Below, one piece after another: positions 55,407-64,000 of a DNA stretch of 64,000 nt. Under the pieces are notes generated by a model that saw nothing but the letters and a program-made list of their open reading frames with translations, was not told the DNA's origin and ran no database searches. The DNA is taken from the NCBI RefSeq assembly GCF_051175315.1, contig NZ_CP195100.1:6510001-6574000 (forward strand), written 5' to 3'. Both the position numbers and the translations under genes were made by a program. The DNA is from Tundrisphaera sp051175315 (GTDB lineage: Bacteria; Planctomycetota; Planctomycetia; Isosphaerales; Isosphaeraceae). Numbering within the stretch: the first letter of the stretch is position 1; every line of letters starts with the position of its first letter.

Positions 55407-57125
55407 ATGTCGAAGATCTCCCGCAAGCAGTACGCCGACCTCTACGGGGCGACCGTCGGCGACAAGATCCGCCTGGGCGACACCGATCTCTTCATCGAGA
55501 TCGAGAAGGACCTGCGGGTCTACGGCGACGAGTTGCAGTACGGCGGCGGCAAGACGCTCCGCGACGGCATGGGCTCGGACAACCAGATCACCCAGGCGGC
55601 CGGCTGCCTCGACCTGGTGATCACCAACGTCACGGTGCTCGACCCGATCCTCGGCGTGGTCAAGGCCGACGTCGGCGTCCGCAACGGCAAGATCGTGGGC
55701 ATCGGCAAGGCCGGCAACCCCAGCACGATGGACGGGGTGACCCCCGGCCTGACCACCGGGACCTCCACCGACGCCATCGCCGGCGAGCACCTGATCCTGA
55801 CGGCGGCCGGCATCGACGCGCACATCCACTACATCTGCCCGCAGCAGGTCGAGGCGGCCCTCAGCAACGGGGTCACCACGTTCTGGGGCGGCGGGGTCGG
55901 GCCGACCGACGGCACCAACGGCGTGACCAGCACCAACGGCCCCTGGAACCTGGAGATGATGCTCCGGGCCGCCGAGGGCCTGCCGATCAACGTCGGCTTC
56001 CACGGCAAGGGGAACTCCGCCGGCCGGGGCCCGCTGGTCGAGCAGCTTTTGGGCGGGGCGGCCAGCTTCAAGATCCACGAGGACTACGGGACGACCCCGT
56101 CGAACATCCGCGCCTGCCTCCGCGTGGCCGACGAATACGACGTGTCGGTGTCCATCCACACCGACACGCTCAACGAGGCCGGCTTCGTCGAGGACACGAT
56201 CGCCGCGTTCGACGGCCGGACCATCCACACCTACCACAGCGAGGGGGCCGGCGGCGGCCACGCCCCCGACCTGCTCCGGGTGGTCGGCCAGCCCAACGTG
56301 CTGCCCAGCTCGACCAACCCGACGCTGCCGGTCGGCACCAACTCGGTGTCCGAGCTGTTCGACATGATCATGGTGTGCCACAACCTGAGCCCCAAGATCC
56401 CCTCGGACGTCGCCTTCGCCGAGAGCCGCGTCCGCGCCGAGACGATCGCCGCGGAGAGCGTGCTGCACGACCTCGGGGCGATCTCGATCATCAGCAGCGA
56501 CTCGCAGGCGATGGGCCGGGTCGGCGAGAACTGGCTCCGCGCCATCCAGACCGCCGACATCATGAAGAAGGCCCGCGGGCCCCTGCCCGAGGACAACTCC
56601 GGCAACGACAACCATCGCGTCCTCCGGTACGTCGCCAAGGTCACCATCAACCCGGCCCTGACCGTCGGCATCGGCGACGTCCTGGGGTCGATCGAGCCGG
56701 GCAAGATGGCCGACCTGGTCCTGTGGGAGCCCGCCTTCTTCGGGGCCAAGCCGAAGCTGGTCCTCAAGGGCGGGATGATCATCTGGTCCACGATGGGCGA
56801 CCCCAACGCGTCGCTGCCGACCTGCCAGCCGATGCTCTACCGGCCGATGTTCGGGGCGTTCGGCTCGGCCCTGTCCAAGACCTGCGTGACCTTCGTCTCC
56901 AAGGCGTCCTACGACCTGGGGATCGCCCAGAAGTTCGACCTCCAGCGGGTCGTCCGGCCGGTCTACGGCACCCGGTCGCTGACCAAGCGGCACATGATCC
57001 GCAACGACACCCTGCCCAACATCGAGGTCAATCCGCAGACCTTCGCCGTGACCGTCGACGGCGTCCACGCGACGGTCAAGCCGCCGCGGACGATCGCCCT
57101 GAATCAGCTCCACTTCTTCGGCTGA
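55407..57125 (+). CDS. ureC: Urease alpha (catalytic) subunit
   Basis: 572 residues, full length. All active-site groups are visible: nickel ligands His139 and His141 (GIDAHIHY), carbamylated Lys222 (SFKIHEDYG), the HTDTLNE and HTYHSEGAGGGHAPD histidines, and the mobile flap Cys324-His325 (MVCHNLSP), with His325 as the catalytic acid. The SDSQAMGRVGE segment supplies the last ligand, Asp. Nothing suggests inactivation. It needs UreDEFG for nickel insertion, all encoded downstream. Confidence 0.99.
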   Translation: MSKISRKQYADLYGATVGDKIRLGDTDLFIEIEKDLRVYGDELQYGGGKTLRDGMGSDNQITQAAGCLDLVITNVTVLDPILGVVKADVGVRNGKIVGIGKAGNPSTMDGVTPGLTTGTSTDAIAGEHLILTAAGIDAHIHYICPQQVEAALSNGVTTFWGGGVGPTDGTNGVTSTNGPWNLEMMLRAAEGLPINVGFHGKGNSAGRGPLVEQLLGGAASFKIHEDYGTTPSNIRACLRVADEYDVSVSIHTDTLNEAGFVEDTIAAFDGRTIHTYHSEGAGGGHAPDLLRVVGQPNVLPSSTNPTLPVGTNSVSELFDMIMVCHNLSPKIPSDVAFAESRVRAETIAAESVLHDLGAISIISSDSQAMGRVGENWLRAIQTADIMKKARGPLPEDNSGNDNHRVLRYVAKVTINPALTVGIGDVLGSIEPGKMADLVLWEPAFFGAKPKLVLKGGMIIWSTMGDPNASLPTCQPMLYRPMFGAFGSALSKTCVTFVSKASYDLGIAQKFDLQRVVRPVYGTRSLTKRHMIRNDTLPNIEVNPQTFAVTVDGVHATVKPPRTIALNQLHFFG

Positions 57126-57148
57126 GCCCGAAACCCCGGAGTCCGCCC

Positions 57149-57730
57149 ATGATCCTCGTCGAAACCGTGGTCGGGAACCTCGCCGACCCGGCCTGGTCCG
57201 CGAAGCTGGAAGGCGCCACGATCGATGTCCTGGCGCTCGACCAGTGGCAGGCCCAGAAGAATCGGTTCCGGCTCAGGACCGGCGGGGGGGCCGAGGTGGC
57301 CGTGGCCCTGGGGCGGAACTCGCACCTCCGGGATGGCGACATCCTGGCCTGGGACGAGCCCGCCCGCACCGCCATCGCCGTCCGGCTGAACCTCAGCGAC
57401 GTGCTGGTGATCCGCCTGGACGCCCTGCTCGGCGACCCGGCCGAGGCGATGGCCCGCACCTGCTTCGAGCTGGGCCACGCGCTGGGCAACCAGCACTGGC
57501 CCGCCGTGGTGAAGGGGACCACCGTCTACGTCCCCCTGACCGTCGACCGCAAGGTGATGGCCTCGGTCATGAAGACCCACGGCTTCGCCGGGATCACCTA
57601 CGAGTTCCGGCCGGGCACCGAGGTCATCCCCTACCTCGCCCCCCACGAGGCCCGCCGCCTGTTCGGCGGGGCGGACTCGACCCCGCACTCGCACACCTCC
57701 ACCTACGAGCGGGCGCTCGGCCAACCCTGA
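57149..57730 (+). CDS. ureE: Urease accessory protein UreE (nickel metallochaperone)
   Basis: 193 residues. The central metal-binding part has His110 and GNQHWPA with His116, which matches the conserved His96 of K. aerogenes UreE at the dimer interface. The C-terminal tail has only a few His (180, 182), unlike the His-rich tail of some UreE proteins, so it probably carries few extra nickel ions. ATG 57149 has GGAG 8 nt upstream. It hands nickel to UreG during activation. Confidence 0.95.
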   Translation: MILVETVVGNLADPAWSAKLEGATIDVLALDQWQAQKNRFRLRTGGGAEVAVALGRNSHLRDGDILAWDEPARTAIAVRLNLSDVLVIRLDALLGDPAEAMARTCFELGHALGNQHWPAVVKGTTVYVPLTVDRKVMASVMKTHGFAGITYEFRPGTEVIPYLAPHEARRLFGGADSTPHSHTSTYERALGQP

Positions 57731-57739
57731 GGCGACCCC

Positions 57740-58429
57740 GTGGCCCCGATCCTGGCGATGATGCGCCTGCTCCAGTTCGGCGACTCGATGCTCCCGGTGG
57801 GGGCGTTCTCGTTCTCCAACGGGCTCGAATCCGCCATCCAGAGGGGTGTCGTCCGGGACACGGCCACCCTCCGCGACTTCATCGCCACGGCGGCCCGCCA
57901 GTCGGCCACCTCCGACGGGGTGGCGCTGCTCCACGCCTTCCGCGCCGCCCGCGACGGCGACCTCGCGCGGATCGTCGGGGCCGACCGGGCCGCGTTCAAC
58001 CGCCGGCTCAACGAGGAGGCCCGGACCATGTCCACCCGGATGGGCCGCAAGCTCGCCGAGCTGGCCGGGGCGGTCCTGGGCGAGTCGGCCGCCGGCGACT
58101 GGCTCGCCGCCATCAAGAGGGCCGAGACGCCCGGCACCTACCCCGTCGGCCAGGGGATCGTCTTCTCGGCGCTGGGGCTGGGGGAGGCCGTCGCCTTCGC
58201 CGCCCACCAGTACGGCGTGGCCAGCATGATGGTCGGGGCGGCGCTCCGGCTGATGAAGCTCCACTACCTCGACGCCCAGAAGATCCTCCTGGAGGTCAAC
58301 GCCGAGGCCCCGGCGGCCTACGACGAGGTCGCCGCCAGGTCGCTCGACGAGATGGCCTCCTTCGCGCCGGCCTTCGACATCCTCGCCGCCGTCCACGTCC
58401 GCGCCACCGTGCGCATGTTCATGAATTGA
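57740..58429 (+). CDS. ureF: Urease accessory protein UreF
   Basis: 229 residues, all-helical: MMRLLQFGDSMLPVGAFSFSNGLE at the start, and PVGQGIVFSALGLGEAVAFAAHQYGV and later ARSLDEMASFAPAFDI are UreF signatures. UreF bridges UreD and UreG in the activation complex and controls the GTPase. GTG start at 57740, 9 nt after ureE. Confidence 0.96.
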   Translation: MAPILAMMRLLQFGDSMLPVGAFSFSNGLESAIQRGVVRDTATLRDFIATAARQSATSDGVALLHAFRAARDGDLARIVGADRAAFNRRLNEEARTMSTRMGRKLAELAGAVLGESAAGDWLAAIKRAETPGTYPVGQGIVFSALGLGEAVAFAAHQYGVASMMVGAALRLMKLHYLDAQKILLEVNAEAPAAYDEVAARSLDEMASFAPAFDILAAVHVRATVRMFMN

Positions 58430-58446
58430 ACGGGAACTCGCCTGAT

Positions 58447-59085
58447 ATGAAGAACATCACCCGGATCGGGATCGGCGGGCCGGTCGGCTCGGGCAAGACC
58501 GCCATCGTCGAGGCGATCACCCCGAAGCTGATCGACATGGGCATCTCCGTCCTGATCATCACCAACGACGTGGTGACGACCGAGGACGCCAAGCACGTCC
58601 AGAGGACCCTCAAGGGGATCCTGGTCGAGGAGCGGATCCTCGGCGTCGAGACCGGCGCCTGCCCGCACACGGCCGTCCGCGAGGACCCCAGCATGAACCT
58701 GGCGGCCGTCGAGGACATGGAGGCCCGCTTCCCCGACGCCGACGTCGTGCTGATCGAGAGCGGCGGCGACAACCTGACGCTCACCTTCAGCCCGGCCCTG
58801 GTCGACTTCTTCATCTACGTGATCGACGTGGCCGCCGGCGACAAGATCCCCCGCAAGAACGGCCCCGGCATCGCCCAGTCCGACATCCTGGTCATCAACA
58901 AGACCGACCTGGCCCCCTACGTCGGCGCCAGCCTGGAAGTGATGGACGCCGACTCCCGCTTCATGCGTGGCACCAAGCCGTTCGTCTTCACCAACTGCAA
59001 GGCCGGCGAGGGGATCGACGAGCTGGTCGCCCTGATCCGCGAGAACGTCCTGTTCGACATCGCCGCCAGGGCCCCGACCTCATGA
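58447..59085 (+). CDS. ureG: Urease accessory GTPase UreG
   Basis: 212 residues. Walker A GPVGSGKT (11-18), the nickel-binding Cys72-Pro-His74 motif (ETGACPHTAVREDPS), ESGGDNL and the guanine-specifying NKTD are all present. It binds nickel as a GTP-dependent dimer and delivers it to apo-urease through UreD/UreF. The ATG is 17 nt past ureF; its stop overlaps the ureD ATG. Confidence 0.98.
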   Translation: MKNITRIGIGGPVGSGKTAIVEAITPKLIDMGISVLIITNDVVTTEDAKHVQRTLKGILVEERILGVETGACPHTAVREDPSMNLAAVEDMEARFPDADVVLIESGGDNLTLTFSPALVDFFIYVIDVAAGDKIPRKNGPGIAQSDILVINKTDLAPYVGASLEVMDADSRFMRGTKPFVFTNCKAGEGIDELVALIRENVLFDIAARAPTS

Positions 59086-59996
59086 CGTCCCCGGACTTCG
59101 CCCCCGAGCTGGCCCCCTACCAGGACGAGCCGGCGCAGATGCCCAGCGGCTCGCCCGGCAAGCTCGCGCGGCTGGCCCTCCGGTTCGAACGCCGGGGGGA
59201 CCGCTCGATCCTGGCCTCCATGGACCGCCGCGCCCCCCTGCTCGTCCAGAAGGCCCTGTACTGCGACGAGGGGATGCCCGACCTGCCGGTCGTCTTCATC
59301 ATCACCAACTCGGGCGGCATCCTCCAGGGGGACCGCTACTCCATGCGCTTCGAGGTCGGCCCCGGCGCCCGCGGGCACGTCACCACGCAGGCGGCGACCA
59401 AGATCCACGAGATGGACGCCAACTACGCCGTCCAGGAGCAGGAGATCGTCCTCCACGACGGCTCCTATCTGGAGTACATGCCCGACCAGGTCATCCCGTT
59501 CGCCCGGTCGCGGTTCCTGACCCGGACCGCGATCCGGATCGCGCCCGACGCCACCCTGCTCTACTCCGAGATCCTGGTGGGCGGGCGCAAGCATTACGGG
59601 GCGGGCGAGCTGTTCGCCTTCGACCTGTTCTCCTCGACGGTCCGGGCCACGCGGCCGGACGGGGTCGAGCTGTTCACCGAGAAGTTCCTGATCGAGCCGG
59701 GCCGCGACGCGATCCGCCGGCCCGGGATGATGGCCGACTTCGACGTCTTCGGCAACGTGGTCCTGCTCACCCCCAAGGCCCACGCCGACCGGATCTTCGA
59801 GCAGTCCGCCCCCAGCTACGACCCCGGCGGCCGGTGGGCCTCGGGCGTCGGCCGCCTGCCCAACGACTGCGGCCTGGTGCTCAAGGTCCTGGGCCGGGAG
59901 GCGAGCGACGTCCACGCCCGGATCCGCGACTTCTGGTCCCTGGTCCGCCCCGAGGTCGTCGGCCGGCCGGTCCCGCCCGCATTCTCCTGGCGATAG
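59082..59996 (+). CDS. ureD: Urease accessory protein UreD
   Basis: 304 residues, the UreD/UreH fold: NSGGILQGDRY, GARGHVTTQAATKIHEMD, YMPDQVIPFARSRF and GRKHYGAGELFAFD are family signatures. UreD is the tunnel-forming scaffold that docks on UreABC. Its place after ureG (order A B C E F G D) differs from the D-A-B-C order of enteric bacteria and resembles the Bacillus order. ATGA overlap with ureG. About 30 residues precede the conserved start. Confidence 0.96.
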   Translation: MTSPDFAPELAPYQDEPAQMPSGSPGKLARLALRFERRGDRSILASMDRRAPLLVQKALYCDEGMPDLPVVFIITNSGGILQGDRYSMRFEVGPGARGHVTTQAATKIHEMDANYAVQEQEIVLHDGSYLEYMPDQVIPFARSRFLTRTAIRIAPDATLLYSEILVGGRKHYGAGELFAFDLFSSTVRATRPDGVELFTEKFLIEPGRDAIRRPGMMADFDVFGNVVLLTPKAHADRIFEQSAPSYDPGGRWASGVGRLPNDCGLVLKVLGREASDVHARIRDFWSLVRPEVVGRPVPPAFSWR

Positions 59997-60038
59997 CCCC
60001 CGGGGATCCCGACCCGATGGGGACCGGAGTTCTTGATC

Positions 60039-60941
60039 ATGGATGCGACGCACGACGTGGCCGCGGAGCTGGCGAGGCTGGACGAGAAGGTCAACGCCCT
60101 CCTCCCGCCCCGGTATCAGCACTGCTACGGATCGGTGTCGCCCGTCTCGATGGGCTCGGCCGGCCTGGTCTACGGCCCCGACGGCCGGGTCGCCTGGGAC
60201 CAGATCTGGACGACCTTCTGCGACCTGGCCCTGGCCGGCGGCCCGCCCCACCGGGGCCGGCTCCTGGAGCCCGTGCCCGAGGCGGAGGCCCGCTCCGACC
60301 CGGGCCGCTACCGGGACGCGGTCGGCGAGATCGATCGCGCCATCGGGCTGACCTCGGGCTTCCCGGTGGTCGACGGCGACCGGCCGGGCTGGGTCGGCCT
60401 GCCCTGCCGATCCGCCGAGGAGGCCGCCTGGCTCCAGTTCGCCGTCACCGCCGAGAACGTCTCCGCCCGCCGCCGGGGGCGCGTCCTCCAGCTCCCGGCC
60501 GGGCCCGCCTTCCGGGCCGAGAAGGAGATCAAGAACGTCGTCGTCGCCCTGGCCAAGGCGTGCCACTACTGGGAAGGCCACCTGACCGAATCCCAGCAGG
60601 CCCTGGCCGGGGACGAGCCCTGGGAGCCCGCGTCCCCGGACGAGGCCGCCGCCGACCCGGCCGGCTACGAGGCGTCCGAGCGCCAGGTCCGCGACGCGCT
60701 GCGCCGGGCCGGGCTGCCGATGCCCGCCCGCCGGTCCATCGGCTGGGCGGGCGTCGAGGCCGACGGCGAGGAGGCCGCCGTGTGGCTCCTCCGCGCCGTC
60801 CTGGCCGACGGCGTGCTGGCGCGGAGGGAGGGGAGGATCCTCCACCTGCCCGTCGCAGCGGCCCCGGACGAGGCCCGCGCCGCCCGGATCGGCGCGGCCC
60901 TGGCGCACGCCCATCGCCTGTGGTCGGCCTGTTCGCCCTGA
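60039..60941 (+). CDS. Unknown protein with internal duplication at the end of the urease operon
   Basis: 300 residues; I do not recognise a characterised family. The first 110 contain RYQHCYGSVSPVSMGSAG and WTTFCDLALAGGPPHRG, well-ordered and rich in aromatic and Cys residues. Residues 117-178 and 235-295 are two copies of one module: both start GW(V/A)G, continue with E-E-A-A-x-W-L and RR(E)GR(V/I)L(Q/H)LP, and end in AxAxA-H-x-x-W. There are no membrane helices or signal. ATG 60039 has GGAG 10 nt upstream; it starts 42 nt after ureD on the same strand with no terminator between, so it is probably the last gene of the urea operon. Its role is unknown; a part in nickel or urease handling is inference from position. 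Confidence 0.8.
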   Translation: MDATHDVAAELARLDEKVNALLPPRYQHCYGSVSPVSMGSAGLVYGPDGRVAWDQIWTTFCDLALAGGPPHRGRLLEPVPEAEARSDPGRYRDAVGEIDRAIGLTSGFPVVDGDRPGWVGLPCRSAEEAAWLQFAVTAENVSARRRGRVLQLPAGPAFRAEKEIKNVVVALAKACHYWEGHLTESQQALAGDEPWEPASPDEAAADPAGYEASERQVRDALRRAGLPMPARRSIGWAGVEADGEEAAVWLLRAVLADGVLARREGRILHLPVAAAPDEARAARIGAALAHAHRLWSACSP

Positions 60942-61105
60942 GGGGGGGCCGGGACGTCGGGGATCCCCGCGACGCATCCGCACCGATGATGCACCAACAG
61001 GACACGATCGGCCTCACCCCTTGCGGATCGGGGCCCGGCCGGGGTTGAATAGCCCTCTTTTCGGCCCCGAGGGATGGGGCCGTGACATCGAGAGGAGACA
61101 ACCCG

Positions 61106-62635
61106 GTGCATCATCTCGCGAAGGCCGCGATCGCGGCGGCCACGCTGCTGGCGGGGCTCGCATTCACGACCAGGGCCGAGGCGTTCGTGGACCCGGCCCG
61201 GGTCATGGCCGTCGTGCCGGCCCTGGAAGACTACGTCGCCAGGAGCCAGGCGAAGACGGGCGTCCCCGGCCTGTCGATCGCCATCGTCGCCGGGGACCGG
61301 ATCGTCTACCTGCGGGGGTTCGGCGTTCGCCGGGTCGGCCAGAAGAACGCGCCGGTGACGCCCAACACCGTCTTCCAGCTGGCGTCGCTGTCCAAGCCGA
61401 TCTCCTCGACCGTGGTGGCCGGGCTGGTCGGGCGGGGCGGCGTGCGGTTCGACACCCGGATCGCGTCGCTGATCCCGGGCTTCCGCATGAGCTCGCCGGA
61501 CACGACCGCCAACGTCACCGTGCGCGACATGCTCTCGCACCAGAGCGGGCTCCCCGAGTACGCCGGCGACGTGCTGGTCGACGTCGGCTTCTCGCGGCAC
61601 GAGCTGATCGAGCGCACCCGGTTCCTCCCGCTGAACGCCCCCCTGCGGGGCCGGTACAACTACAGCAACGTCGGCTACACCATCGGCGCCGCCGCGGCCG
61701 CCCGGCCGTCGGGCCGGAGCTGGGAGGACACCGCCGAGGCGATCCTCTATCGCCCGCTGGGGATGACCTCGACCAGCTCCCGCTACGCCGACTACATGAA
61801 GGCCAGGGACCGCGCGACCCCGCACGTCCGCTCCGGCTCCGGCACCTCGTGGGTGCCCCGGAATCCGCCCAACGACGATGACGCCGAGGCCCCGGCCGGC
61901 GGCGTCAGCTCGTCGGCGCGCGACATGGCCAACTACCTCCGGCTCCAGCTCCGCGACGGGACGTTCAACGGCAAGCGGGTGATCGCCGCCGGCCCCCTTG
62001 CCGAGACCCGGACCGCCCAGGTCCAGGGCACCTCCGGCGAATACGGCCTCGGCTGGAACGTGGGCACCGACTCGGCGGGGCGATCCCGGATCAGCCACTC
62101 CGGGGCGTTCAACTCGGGCGCCGCCACCGACATCACCATCTACCCCGGCGAGGACGTGGGGATCGTCGTCCTGACCAACTCGTACCCGATCGGGCTGCCC
62201 GAGGCGATCTCCGCCGGATTCTTCGACCTGCTGTTCCAGGGCGCCGTCGCCCGGGATTATGTGACCCTGTTCGGCGGGATCTTCGACCAGTTCTGGGACG
62301 AGATCGAGGAGAAGTATCCCGCCTACCCGCCGACCGTCCCGAACCCGCCCCGGGCTTTGGCCTCCTACGCCGGGACGTATGCGAGCCCGCTCTTCGGCCG
62401 GGTCGAGGTGGTCCGATCGGGCCGCGGCCTCGCCATCCGCCTCGGGCCGAAGCAGGTGACGTACCCGCTGTCCCACTACAGCGGCGACGTGTTCCTGTTC
62501 ACGCCCGTGGGCGAGAACGCCTACCTCCCCAGCGGCGCCCGGTTCGACTTCGGAGGCCGGGGGCAGGCCCGGGCGGTGACCATCGACTACTACAACACCG
62601 AGGGGCAAGGCACCCTCACCCGCGTCCCCCGGTAA
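61106..62635 (+). CDS. Exported beta-lactamase-class serine hydrolase with C-terminal domain
   Basis: 509 residues with a signal peptide (AKAAIAAATLLAGLAFTTRAEA). The catalytic domain (about 35-380) has S94-L-S-K97, the YSN triad (YNYSNVGY) and H-S-G (ISHSGAFNSG), the complete motif set of class C-like hydrolases. The last 110 residues (from about RALASYAGTYASPLFG) form a beta-rich lipocalin-like domain often seen in peptidase-like members. Expected to act in the periplasm or outside; substrate unknown. GTG at 61106 with AGGAG upstream. It is unrelated in detail to the one at 13624-14766. Confidence 0.9.
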   Translation: MHHLAKAAIAAATLLAGLAFTTRAEAFVDPARVMAVVPALEDYVARSQAKTGVPGLSIAIVAGDRIVYLRGFGVRRVGQKNAPVTPNTVFQLASLSKPISSTVVAGLVGRGGVRFDTRIASLIPGFRMSSPDTTANVTVRDMLSHQSGLPEYAGDVLVDVGFSRHELIERTRFLPLNAPLRGRYNYSNVGYTIGAAAAARPSGRSWEDTAEAILYRPLGMTSTSSRYADYMKARDRATPHVRSGSGTSWVPRNPPNDDDAEAPAGGVSSSARDMANYLRLQLRDGTFNGKRVIAAGPLAETRTAQVQGTSGEYGLGWNVGTDSAGRSRISHSGAFNSGAATDITIYPGEDVGIVVLTNSYPIGLPEAISAGFFDLLFQGAVARDYVTLFGGIFDQFWDEIEEKYPAYPPTVPNPPRALASYAGTYASPLFGRVEVVRSGRGLAIRLGPKQVTYPLSHYSGDVFLFTPVGENAYLPSGARFDFGGRGQARAVTIDYYNTEGQGTLTRVPR

Positions 62636-62663
62636 GGCGGGCCGGGCCGTTCGTCCCCCCGGC

Positions 62664-63896
62664 TCAGGCCGGGGGATCGAACGGGATGACCTCGATCAAC
62701 TCGCCGCCGGACCACGGGCCGGACCGGGCGGGGAGCAGCGCCAGGCCGTCGGCGCGGGCCAGGGCGGGCAGGTCGTCGGGCCCCTGGGGGCGGACCGGCC
62801 GGGCCTGGTGGCGGGCGTCATCGCCGATCGAGAGGGCCACCGGCAGGGCGATCGCCCGGTCTCCGGTCGCCCGATGGCCGCCGACCAGGGCCGCAGGGAC
62901 CGGCAGGCCGGGGTCGAGGCCCTGGAGCTTCTCGATCAGGGGGCGGACCAGCAGGGTGAAGGCGGTGACCGCCGCGATCGGCCCGATCGGCAGGTGGAAG
63001 ACGTGGTGGGCCACCCGGCCCGCCTCGTCGCGGATCACCCCGTACTTCGACCGGCCTCCGGGGCGGAGGGCGACGCCGTTGGCCAGGATCTCGACGCCCA
63101 TGGCGTCCAGGCATCGGCGGATCGCCACGGTGGGCGGGCCGAGCACGACCACCACCGGCGCGTTGGTCGCACGCTCCAGGGCGGGGATCAGCCGCGAGCC
63201 CGGCACCGACTGGAGGTCGTGGGTCGATGCCCCCAGGCGGTCGGCCAGCGCGACGATCGCGAGGTTGGCCGCGTTCCGCTCGCGATGCATGGCCGGTTCC
63301 TCGGCCGGCCCGATCAGGTGCTGGCCCACGGCCACGACGGAGACCCGGACCCGGCGATGGCAGAGCGGGTGGACGACCCCCTGCGAGGCGAGCAGGCCGA
63401 CCATCGACGGCCGGACCCGGGCGCCGGCCGGGGCCAGCTCCGCCCCCGCTTCCAGGATCGAGCCGCGGGCGGCCACGCCGCGCCCGGCGCGGGCGGGCCG
63501 GAGGACCTCGATCACGCGGGCCGGGCCGTGGTCCGGGTCGGGCCGGACCGAGCCCAGCGGCAGGACCGCGTCGGCGGCCTCGGGGATCGGGTCGCCCTGG
63601 GACACGCGGATCGCCTCGCCGGGCTCGACCATCGCGTCGGCGTCGCGCCCAGGCCGGTGGACGCCGGCGACGCGGAGCAAAGCCCCGGGCGCGGCGTCGG
63701 CGGACCGGACGGCGTAGCCGTCGCGGGTGGACCGGTCGAACGGGGGATGGGCCACGTCGGCGACCGCCGGCTCGGCCATCACCAGTCCCACCGCCTCGCC
63801 CAGCGAGACGGCGATCGGCTCGCCCACCTCGGCCAGCGAGAGGATTCGCGCCCGCGTTTCGCCCGGCGACAGCATCGTATCGAAGACTCGGGGCAC
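62664..63896 (-). CDS. MoeA-like protein with degenerate active-site motifs
   Basis: About 410 residues with the MoeA domain order: N-terminal RARILSLAEVGEPIAVSL, FDRSTRDGYAV (normally xFDxSxMDGYA), GEAIRVSQGDPIPEAADAVL, the MoCF-like domain and the small C-terminal domain. In the molybdopterin-binding domain the usual T-G-D-E is VGQHL, D-S-N is ERN, S-G-G-V-S-V-G is LGPPTVAI and L-P-G-N-P-V-S is LPIGPIA. Residues needed for molybdate insertion thus appear lost, so a changed or non-catalytic role is likely. The start is uncertain: GTG at 63896 or ATG at 63875. A TAGAAT minus-10-like hexamer lies at 63939-63934 (minus). It converges with the serine hydrolase gene, 28 nt away. Confidence 0.8.
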   Translation of the reverse strand: MPRVFDTMLSPGETRARILSLAEVGEPIAVSLGEAVGLVMAEPAVADVAHPPFDRSTRDGYAVRSADAAPGALLRVAGVHRPGRDADAMVEPGEAIRVSQGDPIPEAADAVLPLGSVRPDPDHGPARVIEVLRPARAGRGVAARGSILEAGAELAPAGARVRPSMVGLLASQGVVHPLCHRRVRVSVVAVGQHLIGPAEEPAMHRERNAANLAIVALADRLGASTHDLQSVPGSRLIPALERATNAPVVVVLGPPTVAIRRCLDAMGVEILANGVALRPGGRSKYGVIRDEAGRVAHHVFHLPIGPIAAVTAFTLLVRPLIEKLQGLDPGLPVPAALVGGHRATGDRAIALPVALSIGDDARHQARPVRPQGPDDLPALARADGLALLPARSGPWSGGELIEVIPFDPPA

Positions 63897-64000
63897 GATT
63901 CTTGGATCTCCGGTCGGTTGTCGATCGGGGGGGATTCTAATCACAACCCCCCGAACCACCAATGGACGATTCGTGCGGGACCGGCCCCCCGCGACGGCCG

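Noticed and set aside
53523..57113. 1196-codon open frame on the minus strand opposite the urea transporter and ureABC
   Set aside because: It is the antisense shadow of well-identified urease genes in very GC-rich DNA, with His/Arg/Gly/Asp-biased sequence and no domain.

Overview
The window is a very GC-rich chromosomal segment with about 45 densely packed protein genes and no rRNA, tRNA, CRISPR array, prophage or insertion sequence that I can recognise. The gene families point to a planctomycete, most likely of the Isosphaeraceae type. The evidence is a DUF1549/DUF1553 plus DUF1501 pair with the CAECHDHP motif, a membrane Ser/Thr kinase with TPR-like repeats downstream of a sigma-70-like gene, several alkaline-phosphatase-superfamily enzymes, a WxxGxW-repeat secreted protein and a DUF4118-type sensor kinase. 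The placement is inference from gene content; no marker gene is present.

Layout. 1-2.9 kb: the end of a sigma factor gene and a kinase. 2.9-8.9 kb: a minus-strand run of two small proteins, two Thr-nucleophile phosphodiesterases coupled by a 4-nt overlap, and a membrane sulfatase-like enzyme. 9.3-11.8 kb: a PAS sensor kinase overlapping an ANTAR (RNA-binding) response regulator. 11.8-16.4 kb: a minus-strand group with NikR, a Gfo/Idh/MocA oxidoreductase, a serine hydrolase and a glucoamylase-like glycosidase. 17.0-21.0 kb: three overlapping hydrolase genes. 21.0-24.6 kb: a YitT protein and Lon, whose ribosome-binding site lies in a hairpin. 24.9-30.6 kb: a B12-binding radical SAM enzyme, a metallophosphoesterase/VCBS pair and a two-gene MacB-like ABC transporter. 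30.6-42.5 kb: mostly minus strand, with a WxxGxW/Gly-Pro-Asn protein, a Tex protein with a very large insertion, an alcohol dehydrogenase interrupted by an in-frame amber codon, an SRPBCC protein and three exported composition-biased proteins. 42.9-49.7 kb: a nucleoside 2-deoxyribosyltransferase-like enzyme, a lipoprotein, the DUF1501/DUF1549 pair split by an AT-rich insert with an L7/L12-like mini-gene, a TMEM14 protein, an acyltransferase and a zinc-ribbon membrane protein. 49.9-53.3 kb: an orphan sugar-type ABC ATPase facing an OprO/P-type porin. 53.5-60.9 kb: a urea-use operon in the order urea transporter, ureA, B, C, E, F, G, D, and a protein of unknown function with an internal duplication. 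61.1-63.9 kb: a second serine hydrolase and a degenerate MoeA-like protein.

How the genes work together. The best-defined system is urea uptake and hydrolysis: transporter, structural subunits and all nickel-insertion accessory proteins are present. NikR, the nickel-sensing repressor, is encoded about 41 kb away and keeps its nickel ligands. A small palindrome lies just after the predicted urea-operon promoter and is a candidate operator. Most 3' ends of transcription units carry long, perfect GC-rich hairpins, few with a U-tract. The items most worth a second look are the amber codon in the dehydrogenase, the Tex insertion, the AT-rich L12-like insert, the lon 5' hairpin and the duplicated protein closing the urease operon.
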